Assembly (NCBI GenBank): GCA_002431945.1
Contig: DJET01000014.1
Location: 1 to 24,582, forward strand
Direction of reading: 5' to 3'
DNA from: Ruminococcaceae bacterium UBA5891
GTDB taxonomy: Bacteria; Bacillota; Clostridia; Oscillospirales; Acutalibacteraceae
DNA: 24,582 nt
A program made the position numbers and the translations under genes. The notes beneath the pieces were generated by a model. It had not been told where the DNA came from, ran no database searches, and worked only from the letters and a program-made list of their open reading frames with translations. Shown in pieces: positions 7,479 to 14,659 of the stretch; within the stretch, counting starts at the first letter, position 1; each line of letters opens with the position of its first letter.

Positions 7479-8553
7479 TGAAGTAGCGAGGAACGTATTT
7501 GAACGCAGAGATAAATATGCAGCAAAGCAAAAAAAGAAAAAACGGATCATTATAAGCACGGTTGTACCCGCACTTTGCTGCTGTATTGCTTTAATTACGG
7601 GCTTCGGTTTACAGAAAAGCGGAGTCTTCGGTAATAATATTCCTGCTGCGGGCAGTATGCAAAGCCCGTCTTATAATTCCTCGGCAGATAATAAACAAAG
7701 CCGTGTTACAAGCGGCAGTAAACCGTACTCCGAAAATAATTCGGCAAACAACAGCTCCGAAGAAAATTCCGTACCCGATAGCACTATCTCCTCAGAGCCG
7801 GATAACGGCGCTTCCTCAGCACCCGATAAAACCCCCTCGTCCAAGCCTTCCGGCAGCACCCCGTCAACCGTCACCCCAAGCACTCCGACCGATCAGGAGA
7901 CGGGCTGTTATATTGACAGCCTCGATAAAATCAACTTTTACTCGGCTAAAAAGATTATCAGCGAAAAATCGCTTTTGCCGATAAAAATGAATTCAAACGG
8001 TTTCTTCGCGCCGAGTCTTTTAAGGCTAAGCAATACCTATGCGGAATATCCGATAGACCGCGACAGAATATTTACCGCAACAATGGTGACGTACTTTACA
8101 ATTGAGCTGAACGACAAAAAAGGCTTTTTAGCTCAAAAGCTCGGCGGAACGGGCTTTGCGGAGGTTGTTGTTACCGAAAACGATATTGAAGATATGGGAC
8201 AAATGATAACCTTTAAAAGAGAGGATAATTACTATACCTGCTTTATGAACACGCAGAACGGCGGCTCCGGTTACGGCAGGGTAAGCAGAGAATTTTCTTC
8301 TCATAAATATATCGAGGGATTTAATATTGTTAAAAATTTAGATCAGGAAAACTATAAATTTACGGTTCGGTACGAGGGCTCTAAGGTTGTGGGCTTTGAG
8401 TGCGCCCCCTTTAACAGTACTCCCGAAAATTATGCTGTGGACGACGTGACGTTTATTGAAGATTTTTGCGTGGTTATTTACACAAAACAAACCTTTACCA
8501 TAGACGAGTTAGAGGCGTATTTTAAAAATGAGAACAAGGGAGAATTGCTGTGA
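7465..8553 (+). CDS. Membrane-anchored putative anti-sigma factor
   Basis: This is a single-pass membrane protein of 362 aa, with its start set by the AAGGAG site 10 bases before the ATG at 7465. A basic cytoplasmic tail (1-27, ending KKKKR) would hold the sigma factor; it lacks a zinc-finger HxxxCxxC motif, so it is not a classical ZAS anti-sigma. Residues 28-49 are the transmembrane helix, including CCC at 38-40. Residues 58-147 are a Ser/Asn/Pro/Thr-rich low-complexity linker suited to crossing the cell wall. Residues 149-362 are an outside domain that recurs in the next gene (LAQKLGGTG, MITFKR, YEG motifs). Assignment as anti-sigma rests on position, overlap and topology. Function of the outer domain is unknown. 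Confidence 0.75.
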   Translation: MKSYDEVARNVFERRDKYAAKQKKKKRIIISTVVPALCCCIALITGFGLQKSGVFGNNIPAAGSMQSPSYNSSADNKQSRVTSGSKPYSENNSANNSSEENSVPDSTISSEPDNGASSAPDKTPSSKPSGSTPSTVTPSTPTDQETGCYIDSLDKINFYSAKKIISEKSLLPIKMNSNGFFAPSLLRLSNTYAEYPIDRDRIFTATMVTYFTIELNDKKGFLAQKLGGTGFAEVVVTENDIEDMGQMITFKREDNYYTCFMNTQNGGSGYGRVSREFSSHKYIEGFNIVKNLDQENYKFTVRYEGSKVVGFECAPFNSTPENYAVDDVTFIEDFCVVIYTKQTFTIDELEAYFKNENKGELL

Positions 8554-10517
8554 AAAAATCGCTTGCAATCATATTGGCTCTGACGATTATTTTCTCTTTT
8601 GCCGGTTGTAAAAGCGTTATATTATCAGAGAACGAAAAAAACAGCTCCGTTTCAGAAAGCGGAGAAATATTAAACGGGAGCGGTATATCCGAAGCCGCCG
8701 AGTCAGGCGGCGGCTCTTCCGAAAATTCCGCCGACGGTAAAATACCGTCAAACAGCCGCGGGCAAGGTAATAACGGCGGTTGTTCGGATAATATTTCTGA
8801 AAGAATTACCGCCGAAAACGTGAAAATAAACAGCTTGGATAAATTGAATTTCTACGCCGTGAAAAAAGCAATTGCGGAAAACGGGACGGTATTGCTGTCG
8901 GGTTCGTCCGGAAAGCCCAAAGCGGCGGCGTTGGCAAATCGTTTTAACTTCGGATTATTAAATCTTGCAGGTTCTGCCGTAACCGATATTAACCCTGATT
9001 CGGAATTTACAATTACGATGTACAGCTATTTTACGGTTACGCTTAACGATACGGGCGGCTTTTTAGCGCAAAAGCTCGGCGGAACAGGCTCGGCAGAGGT
9101 TGTTATTACCCGCAACAGCTTTAACAATATGATCACCTTTAAAAAGGGCGAGCGGTATTATTCCTGTCTGCAAACATCTTTAACCGAAAAGGCTATGTCC
9201 TTTTCAACGCAAAAATATGTAAACGGGTTTAAATTGGTTGAAAACTATGAGAAAGAAAATTACGAATACACCGTTTATTTCGAGGGCGATAGAGTTATAG
9301 GCATAAATTGCGGCAGATTTGAAGGAAACGGCGGTTATAAATACGTTGCGGACGATATAAAATTAAACGGCAATTTTTGCTTTGTGCTCCATAAAAAGCA
9401 AAGCTTTACCGCCGAGCAGTTAGAGGGATTGTTTGCCTCTAACAATTCCTTTGTTGACGACGGTATTGTTTTAAACGACGGAACGGTTTTGTTCGGAGAA
9501 TCCTCTGTTACCGATAACGCCGTTGCTTTTAAAAACAGTGCGGGCAGCTCTGTGATTACGAATAAGGATATTAAGAAGATAAGCGCTGTGCACAGTAAAA
9601 AATTCGGCTTTTGCATAAGGCTTGATCTGACATCGGGCAATAAAATTTCGGAAAAAGTCAAGCTTGCTTTTTATCTTAATAATTCAAAAGACAGAGAGCT
9701 TACCCTGCAAAACGACGGTTCTGCGGTTTATATTACCGATCTTAACAACAAATCCAGAATGACGGACGTTTTTTATAAATTGACAGCATTAAACACAAGC
9801 GGCAGAATAGGCAGAATTACAGACTATAACGATTTTTTAAGCGAGGCCTCTAAAAAGCTTAACCTTAAAGATTATGATCTTTTAAAGGAAGACCACAGCG
9901 TGAGCTTCGGCAACGGGCTTAAAATTATAGATTATACCTATGATTTAAAAACGGATAAATCTATAAGCCATAAGGTATCAAATTACGATATTACAATTGA
10001 CGGCATAACCGTTACCCTGCCGATAAAGGTTTCGGATCTGATAAGCATGGGCTTTACGGTAGCCGAAAGATCCTTTAACGACGGTATTTTAGCGGGCAGC
10101 GCTGTATTCAATTCGCCCGACGGCAATGATTTTACTGCGTATATTATGAATTTTTACGGTAACTCACGGAATTTTAACGGCTGCTATGTTACGCAGATCA
10201 GCTTTAGGTGCTATGAAAAAACCTTTAAGTATCAAGAGGGAATAAGCCCCACTCGCCCCGACTTTGAAATGATCGAGGGAATAAATAAGGACTCTGCCCT
10301 TGACGACATAATTTCAAGGCTCGGAGAGCCGAATAAAATAATCCTTATGACTACGGATAACAGACCGATGAACTATAAGGATTGTATTATTCAGCTGTAT
10401 TACAAGGTTTATACGCCTTCCCTGCCGAACGGCGAGCTGGTGTTTAATCTTCAGCCGGTTCTTAACAATACCGCGCCTTCGGATTTTTTAACCGACATCA
10501 GCTTTGCCTTGCAATAG
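8550..10517 (+). CDS. Lipoprotein sharing the anti-sigma outer domain
   Basis: This secreted lipoprotein of 655 aa begins at GTG with a four-base GTGA overlap and an AAGGGAG site. Residues 1-20 are a lipoprotein signal ending SFAGC, with Cys20 as the lipid anchor. A Ser/Gly/Asn-rich linker runs to about 90. Residues ~92-300 are clearly homologous to the C-terminal domain of the upstream protein (SLDKLNFY, GFLAQKLGGTG, MITFKKGERYYSC). The middle part is unassigned. Near 478 is ITIDGITVTLPIKVSDL, and near 581-597 SALDDIISRLGEPNKI, patterns seen in uncharacterised Bacillota lipoproteins. Co-translation with the anti-sigma suggests it senses or modulates the same signal. No enzyme motif was seen. 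Confidence 0.8.
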   Translation: MKKSLAIILALTIIFSFAGCKSVILSENEKNSSVSESGEILNGSGISEAAESGGGSSENSADGKIPSNSRGQGNNGGCSDNISERITAENVKINSLDKLNFYAVKKAIAENGTVLLSGSSGKPKAAALANRFNFGLLNLAGSAVTDINPDSEFTITMYSYFTVTLNDTGGFLAQKLGGTGSAEVVITRNSFNNMITFKKGERYYSCLQTSLTEKAMSFSTQKYVNGFKLVENYEKENYEYTVYFEGDRVIGINCGRFEGNGGYKYVADDIKLNGNFCFVLHKKQSFTAEQLEGLFASNNSFVDDGIVLNDGTVLFGESSVTDNAVAFKNSAGSSVITNKDIKKISAVHSKKFGFCIRLDLTSGNKISEKVKLAFYLNNSKDRELTLQNDGSAVYITDLNNKSRMTDVFYKLTALNTSGRIGRITDYNDFLSEASKKLNLKDYDLLKEDHSVSFGNGLKIIDYTYDLKTDKSISHKVSNYDITIDGITVTLPIKVSDLISMGFTVAERSFNDGILAGSAVFNSPDGNDFTAYIMNFYGNSRNFNGCYVTQISFRCYEKTFKYQEGISPTRPDFEMIEGINKDSALDDIISRLGEPNKIILMTTDNRPMNYKDCIIQLYYKVYTPSLPNGELVFNLQPVLNNTAPSDFLTDISFALQ

Positions 10518-10582
10518 CGGCTTTTTCTTAATTTGATACAAATATATAACAAATAAAATGCATATAAGGAGTGTTCGTGTTT

Positions 10583-11248
10583 ATGAACGAAAATAATGTG
10601 GGCGGCAATATTGAAAACGAAAAAAAGGAAGCCGAAAGTCCTGTTTACAGCTCAAGGTTTTTAATGAACAGAGATTTATTTTATGATTTTAATTCGGTTA
10701 GCTATAATAAAGTAAAAAAGATATTTATAGCGTTTTTTTGCTTTATCGCCGTTGAAACGGCTGCGTGTATTGCAAACGGAAATCAGGATAACGCCATTTT
10801 CGGAATTGTTATTTCTTTAGTACTTCTTGCTACGTATTTATGGGTAAAAAAGGCGGTAAAAATAAACTATGAGCGAATGGTTATTTCGGCGGGAAAGGAA
10901 AGCATAACACAATATGAGCTTTTTGAAGACAAAATCGTTGCCCATGTCGACGAACTGAAAAGAGAATACTCTTATTATCAGATAACAAAGTTTTTTGAAA
11001 CTGATAACTTTATATTGCTTCATATGCAGCCCGATTTGTTTATTACATTAGAAAAAAGCAGTCTTAATGCAGACGCAGAGGAGGTAAAGTCTTTTTTGAT
11101 GAACAAATGCCTTCTTGTAAAAAAGAAAAAATTTATTAACTGCTCGAAGGATAAAATACGGGCTTTGGTATTTTTGATTGCGTCGTTTGTTGTTTCCGTG
11201 GCGGGAACTGCCTTTGCGATAATATTAAATATAAAAAATAATTTTTAA
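10583..11248 (+). CDS. Small membrane protein, YcxB-like
   Basis: This protein of 221 aa has two adjacent hydrophobic helices near residues 45-85 (FIAFFCFIAVETAACIA; IFGIVISLVLLATYLWV), a soluble stretch with ELFEDKIVAHVDELKREYSY typical of YcxB-like proteins, and a C-terminal helix near 195-217. GTG codons at 10571 and 10577 are in frame, but the ATG at 10583 is a reasonable distance from AAGGAG (10566-10571), so it is preferred. It lies 65 bases after the lipoprotein, with no terminator between, so it is probably the last gene of the sigma operon and ends at the palindrome at 11269. Function unknown. Confidence 0.7.
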   Translation: MNENNVGGNIENEKKEAESPVYSSRFLMNRDLFYDFNSVSYNKVKKIFIAFFCFIAVETAACIANGNQDNAIFGIVISLVLLATYLWVKKAVKINYERMVISAGKESITQYELFEDKIVAHVDELKREYSYYQITKFFETDNFILLHMQPDLFITLEKSSLNADAEEVKSFLMNKCLLVKKKKFINCSKDKIRALVFLIASFVVSVAGTAFAIILNIKNNF

Positions 11249-11268
11249 TGAAATATTGCAATAAAAAT

Positions 11269-11300
11269 AAAAAAGCACTTGCAGCTGCAAGTGCTTTTTT
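11269..11300. terminator. Bidirectional terminator between sigma operon and tRNAs
   Basis: This is a perfect 32-base palindrome: AAAAAAGCACTTGCAG followed by its exact complement. It gives a strong hairpin flanked by A6 and T6, so it works in both directions: rightward transcripts from the sigma operon and leftward transcripts from the tRNA pair. Base 11300 is shared with the last base of the tRNA-Glu CCA end. Confidence 0.92.
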
Positions 11301-11375
11301 GGTGACCCGGACGAGATTCGAACTCGTGTTACCGCCGTGAAAGGGCGGTGTCTTAGGCCTCTTGACCACCGGGCC
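11300..11375 (-). tRNA. tRNA-Glu (UUC)
   Basis: This is a complete cloverleaf of 76 bases with CCA encoded (complement of 11300-11302). Acceptor GGCCCGG pairs with CCGGGTC (one G-U), the anticodon stem is CCGCC/GGCGG around CTTTCAC, the anticodon is TTC, and the T loop is GTTCGAATC. It is separated from the upstream tRNA-Met by only two bases. Confidence 0.97.
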
Positions 11376-11377
11376 GA

Positions 11378-11454
11378 TGGTGGCTGTAATTGGATTTGAA
11401 CCAATGACACTGCGGGTATGAACCGCATGCTCTAGCCAACTGAGCTATACAGCC
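11378..11454 (-). tRNA. tRNA-Met (CAU), elongator
   Basis: This is a 77-base cloverleaf with CCA encoded (complement of 11378-11380). The acceptor GGCTGTA/TACAGCC is a perfect 7-bp stem, and the anticodon loop is TTCATAC (anticodon CAT). A paired first base excludes the initiator tRNA, which has an unpaired first position. The loop matches elongator Met rather than the Ile form with lysidine (CTCATAA). It is the first gene of a Met-Glu tRNA operon. Confidence 0.93.
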
Positions 11455-11475
11455 GAATACTGCTGAGACCAATAT

Positions 11476-11504
11476 ATTATATCGTTAAAACGGCGTTTTG
11501 TCAA
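11476..11504 (-). promoter_or_regulatory. Consensus promoter of the tRNA operon
   Basis: On the minus strand TTGACA (complement of 11499-11504), a 17-base spacer and TATAAT (complement of 11476-11481) match the sigma-A consensus at all twelve positions, as expected for a stable RNA gene. The start would be about 15 bases before tRNA-Met. Confidence 0.9.
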
Positions 11505-11544
11505 TACCCAAATTTAAAAAATTATATTTTTATCGGCACAAGGC

Positions 11545-11572
11545 TTGACAAGCCGTAATTATATGTTATAAT
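11545..11572 (+). promoter_or_regulatory. Promoter of the Crp-type regulator/ABC operon
   Basis: TTGACA (11545-11550) and TATAAT (11567-11572) are both perfect, with a 16-base spacer and a TGT extension before the -10. A promoter this strong in front of a regulator gene suggests it is held down by a repressor; the inverted repeat just downstream is the likely site. Confidence 0.85.
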
Positions 11573-11582
11573 ACAAATAAAA

Positions 11583-11602
11583 AGTGTCTCAAATAAGACA
11601 CT
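11583..11602. promoter_or_regulatory. Candidate operator for the Crp/Fnr-type regulator
   Basis: AGTGTCT (11583-11589) and AGACACT (11596-11602) are perfect 7-bp inverted arms with a six-base gap, the same arm length and N6 spacing as Crp-family sites (Crp TGTGA-N6-TCACA; CooA TGTCA-N6-CGACA, from general knowledge). It lies at about +5 to +24 of the operon, where binding would block transcription. As an RNA it could also form a small hairpin just before the ribosome site. Confidence 0.6.
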
Positions 11603-11615
11603 GTTAAGGAGCTTT

Positions 11616-12242
11616 ATGTCAGTATACGGTAATTTGTTTTTGCTTGACGGGCTTGAAAAGAACGATAAAGAGAATATAATAAGCTCTTTGCCCGATACGG
11701 TGAAATTCAAAAAGGGCGAGCTTATTTATTCAAGGGAACGTTTTTTCGGTGCGCTCGGCTTTATTGTTTGCGGCAGCGTTAAGGCCGTAACCAATAATGA
11801 TCGCCGCCTTGTAATGAAGGAGCTTTGCGGCGGCAGCTGTTTCGGCGCTGCGGCGGTCTTCGGCGGCGGAGACACCTATGTAAGCACGCTGACCGCCCAA
11901 AGCGATACCGAGGTATGCTTTATACCGGAAAGCCTTTTAATCTCGCTTTTTAAAGAGTATCCGCAAACGGCTGTAAACTATATTACGTTTTTATCTGATA
12001 AAATAAGGTTTCTTAACGAAAAATTGAGCGTTATATCGTGCAGTGACGCGGAGGATACGGTTTTAAATTACCTGAAGCTTTCCGCAAACGAAAACGGTTA
12101 CGCAGAAATTCCCGTAAGTATGACCGAGCTTTCAAAAATGCTGGGTTTGAGCCGTGCAAGCCTGTACCGCAGCATTGACGCGCTTGAAGCAAACGGAAAT
12201 ATTAAAAGGGAAAATAACGGAATAAAGGTGATTAAAAAATGA
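11616..12242 (+). CDS. Crp/Fnr family transcriptional regulator
   Basis: Residues 10-115 of this 208-aa protein form the cyclic-nucleotide-type beta-barrel, 120-140 the dimer helix, and 169-191 the helix-turn-helix (TELSKMLGLSRASLYRSIDAL). The cAMP phosphate-binding Arg-Ser of Crp is not present in the matching segment (GGSCFGAAAVFGGGDTYVS), and there is no N-terminal Fnr cysteine cluster, so it is neither Crp nor Fnr in the strict sense. Cysteines at 52, 71, 75, 101 and 142, including a CxxxC at 71-75, could matter for sensing. In the recognition helix the Crp Glu181 position is Ala. It has a strong AAGGAG site and overlaps the ABC binding-protein gene by four bases (ATGA), so it very likely controls this operon. 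Confidence 0.9.
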   Translation: MSVYGNLFLLDGLEKNDKENIISSLPDTVKFKKGELIYSRERFFGALGFIVCGSVKAVTNNDRRLVMKELCGGSCFGAAAVFGGGDTYVSTLTAQSDTEVCFIPESLLISLFKEYPQTAVNYITFLSDKIRFLNEKLSVISCSDAEDTVLNYLKLSANENGYAEIPVSMTELSKMLGLSRASLYRSIDALEANGNIKRENNGIKVIKK

Positions 12243-13264
12243 AAAAAATTATAAGCGCACTTTTAGCGGCGGCTTTAATGCTCGGCTTAGCCGCATGCGG
12301 AACAAAAAGCACCGACAGCAGCACGGACAGCTCTTCGGCGGCTCCCGTTTCATCTACACCCGCAAAGCTCGATACAACCTGTAACGTATACGCGCTTAAC
12401 GGTCCTACGGGTATGGGGCTTGCCCCGCTTATGAAAAAGGCGGAGGACAAAACAGGCAGGCTTAATTACAATATTGCCACCGTAGGCAGCAATGACGAAA
12501 TTGTAGCAAAGCTTACAAACGGCGAGGCCGATATTGCCGCGGTTGCAACGAATCTGGCTTCAACCCTTTATCAAAAGACCGAGGGCGGCATTTCGGTTCT
12601 TGCGGCAAATACGTTAGGCGTGCTCTGCCTTGTTACCAAGGGCGAGGAAATAACCGATATAAAGGCGCTTAAGGGCAAAACCGTTTATGCAACAGGTCAG
12701 GGCGCAAACCCCGAATATATTATCAATTACATCTTCGAGAAAAACGGTCTTACAGTCGGAACGGACGTAACGGTCAACTTTGTTTCACAGCCTACCGAGC
12801 TTGTAACCGCCTTTGCGCAGAATGAAAAAATAATTGCCGTGGCGCCGCAGCCCGTGGCTACCACCCTTACAGTTAAGGATCAGAATGCGGTTATAGCGCT
12901 TGATATGAACAAGGAGTGGGATAAAGTAAGCGATACACAGCTTGTAATGGGCTGCATAGTTGCCCGTAAGGGATATATTGAAGAAAACCCCGACGCGGTT
13001 AAAATATTCCTTGAGGAATACGCCGAATCGGTAAAGGAAGTAAACAGCGATACCGATACTGCCGCAGCGCTTTGCGAAAAATACGGCATCGTTGCCTCTG
13101 CCGCAATTGCAAAAAAGGCAATTCCGCTTTGCAATATTGTTTTTGAGGACGGCACAAAGCTTAAAACCGATCTTTCGGCATATTTAAAGTTCCTTTTTGA
13201 CGCAAACCCCAAAAGCGTAGGCGGAGCCTTGCCGGACGATAACTTCTATTATGAAGCAAAGTAA
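12239..13264 (+). CDS. ABC importer substrate-binding lipoprotein, NitT/TauT type
   Basis: This 341-aa lipoprotein has a signal peptide ending LAAC, with Cys20 as the lipid anchor, then a Ser/Thr-rich linker to about residue 43. The mature part is an NMT1/SsuA/TauA-like two-lobed binding domain, with LNGPTGMGLAPLM near its start, GEADIAAVATNLA in the first lobe, and TLGVLCLV before the hinge. Relatives bind nitrate, sulfonates, thiamine precursors or other small organic ions (family knowledge). Several such proteins with the 'GPTGMG' start are uncharacterised, so no ligand is assigned. It overlaps the regulator upstream by four bases and the permease downstream by 14. Confidence 0.9.
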   Translation: MKKIISALLAAALMLGLAACGTKSTDSSTDSSSAAPVSSTPAKLDTTCNVYALNGPTGMGLAPLMKKAEDKTGRLNYNIATVGSNDEIVAKLTNGEADIAAVATNLASTLYQKTEGGISVLAANTLGVLCLVTKGEEITDIKALKGKTVYATGQGANPEYIINYIFEKNGLTVGTDVTVNFVSQPTELVTAFAQNEKIIAVAPQPVATTLTVKDQNAVIALDMNKEWDKVSDTQLVMGCIVARKGYIEENPDAVKIFLEEYAESVKEVNSDTDTAAALCEKYGIVASAAIAKKAIPLCNIVFEDGTKLKTDLSAYLKFLFDANPKSVGGALPDDNFYYEAK

Positions 13265-14009
13265 ATTAAAAAGCATTTTAAAGTGGGCTGCCGTGGCGCT
13301 GTTATGGCTTACAGCGTGGCAGCTTGCCGCCGCCGCCGTGGATAAGGAAATACTGATTCCGTATCCGCGCGCGGTTTTTTTAAGTCTTATAAGCCTTTGC
13401 AAAACCTCGGAATTTTGGGTTGCCGTGGCGCTTTCGCTGCTTCGCATAACGGCAGGCTATCTTTTGGGTATTGCGGCAGGCGTTACGGGCGCGGTGCTCT
13501 CCTCGCGCTTTAAGGTGTTTAAAGCGGTTTTTTCGCCTGTTTTGCATATTGTGCGCGCGGTGCCGGTGGCTTCGTTTATAATATTGGCGCTTGTATGGAT
13601 AAAAAGCGCTTATCTTGCGGTTTTTATATCGTTTTTAACGGTAACCCCTATGATATGGTCAAGCACGGAGAGCGGTATTGAAAATATAGACGTTAAATAT
13701 CTTGAGGCGGCAAAAATTTTCAGGCTGAATCCCTTTAAAACGCTTTTTGAGGTGAAACTGCCGTTTTTGCTTCCTTCATTTACGGCGTCTGCCGCAAACG
13801 CTCTCGGCTTTGCATGGAAGTCGGGCGTTGCGGCAGAGGTTATATGCCGTCCCGCCGGCTCGATAGGAAGACTGCTGCAGGACGCAAAGCTTTACCTTGA
13901 AACGCCTAACGTTTTTGCGGTTACCGCCGTTGTGGCGCTTTTATCGCTTGCATTTGAAATTATAATAAAGCGTATTGCAAAGAGGTTTATGTATGATAGC
14001 AATAAATAA
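13251..14009 (+). CDS. ABC importer permease, NitT/TauT type
   Basis: This inner-membrane subunit of 252 aa has about six helices. The EAA loop that docks to the ATPase is at residues 152-176 (LEAAKIFRLNPFKTLFEVKLP). It belongs to the SsuC/TauC/NrtB family and would form a homodimer. Its start lies 14 bases inside the binding-protein gene without a clear ribosome site, suggesting translational coupling. The end overlaps the ATPase gene by 17 bases. Confidence 0.92.
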   Translation: MKQSKLKSILKWAAVALLWLTAWQLAAAAVDKEILIPYPRAVFLSLISLCKTSEFWVAVALSLLRITAGYLLGIAAGVTGAVLSSRFKVFKAVFSPVLHIVRAVPVASFIILALVWIKSAYLAVFISFLTVTPMIWSSTESGIENIDVKYLEAAKIFRLNPFKTLFEVKLPFLLPSFTASAANALGFAWKSGVAAEVICRPAGSIGRLLQDAKLYLETPNVFAVTAVVALLSLAFEIIIKRIAKRFMYDSNK

Positions 14010-14553
14010 CGTTTCATTTGCTTATAAGGATAAAACGGTGATAAATGACCTTACCCTTAAAATAAATAAGGGACAGCATATTTGCCTTTTCGGCGAGAGC
14101 GGCAGCGGCAAAACCACGCTGTTAAGGCTGATTATGGGGCTTGAAAAGCCAAGCGACGGCAGTATAACGGCAGATAAAGCCGTATTTTCGGCGGTTTTTC
14201 AAGAGGATAGACTGCTGCCCTTTAAAACCGTGCTTGAAAATTTAACGCTTGTGGGTGCCGATAGGGAAGAAGCGCTTTATCATTTGAACGCGCTTAATAT
14301 CGGACAGGCGGCAAATAAATACCCCCGAAAGCTTTCGGGGGGTATGAGCAGGCGCGCGGCTATTGCAAGAGCCTTATGCGCAGATTATAATGTGCTTGTG
14401 CTTGACGAGCCGTTTTCTGGTCTTGACAGGGAAAATACCGAAAATGCGGCAAGGCATATTTTATCCTCGGTTAAGGACCGCACGCTTATAGCCGTTACTC
14501 ATTCACACGAAGAGGCGCGGCTGTTAAACGCCGAAACGGTAGGTATAGGCTGA
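13993..14553 (+). CDS. ABC importer ATP-binding protein, compact
   Basis: This nucleotide-binding subunit of 186 aa contains Walker A GESGSGKTT (34-42), the Q-loop Gln70, signature LSGGMSRR (114-121), Walker B VLVLDEPFSGLD (134-145) and switch His170. All catalytic parts are present, but the protein stops 16 residues after the switch His, whereas SsuB/TauB relatives are usually about 240-260 aa, so the C-terminal helices are lacking. The ATG at 13993 is preferred over the upstream TTG at 13975 because of the AGAGG site and the family-typical IAINNVSFAYKD start. It is the last gene of the operon, 28 bases before the terminator. Confidence 0.92.
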   Translation: MIAINNVSFAYKDKTVINDLTLKINKGQHICLFGESGSGKTTLLRLIMGLEKPSDGSITADKAVFSAVFQEDRLLPFKTVLENLTLVGADREEALYHLNALNIGQAANKYPRKLSGGMSRRAAIARALCADYNVLVLDEPFSGLDRENTENAARHILSSVKDRTLIAVTHSHEEARLLNAETVGIG

Positions 14554-14580
14554 CAAAAAAATTAACCCTTAAATTGCAGT

Positions 14581-14626
14581 GATCCCCTGCGGTGAAAAAC
14601 TTTTCACCGCAGGGGATCTTTTGTTT
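14581..14626 (+). terminator. Rho-independent terminator of the ABC operon
   Basis: GATCCCCTGCGGTGAAAA (14581-14598) is fully complementary to 14601-14618, and the hairpin is followed by TTTTGTTT. This is one of the strongest hairpins in the window. Leftward transcripts from the redox operon also cross it, but the minus strand lacks a U tract right after the stem, so its role there is uncertain. Confidence 0.9.
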
Positions 14627-14659
14627 GGCTTTAAAGCTATTGCGCACTAATCGTTTTTT

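Noticed and set aside
11378..11454. Initiator tRNA or Ile-lysidine tRNA
   Set aside because: The first base pair of the acceptor is G-C, unlike the initiator, and the anticodon loop TTCATAC matches elongator Met rather than Ile2.
14581..14618. The strong hairpin as a bidirectional terminator for the redox operon
   Set aside because: The minus strand lacks a U tract right after the stem, so only rightward termination is supported.
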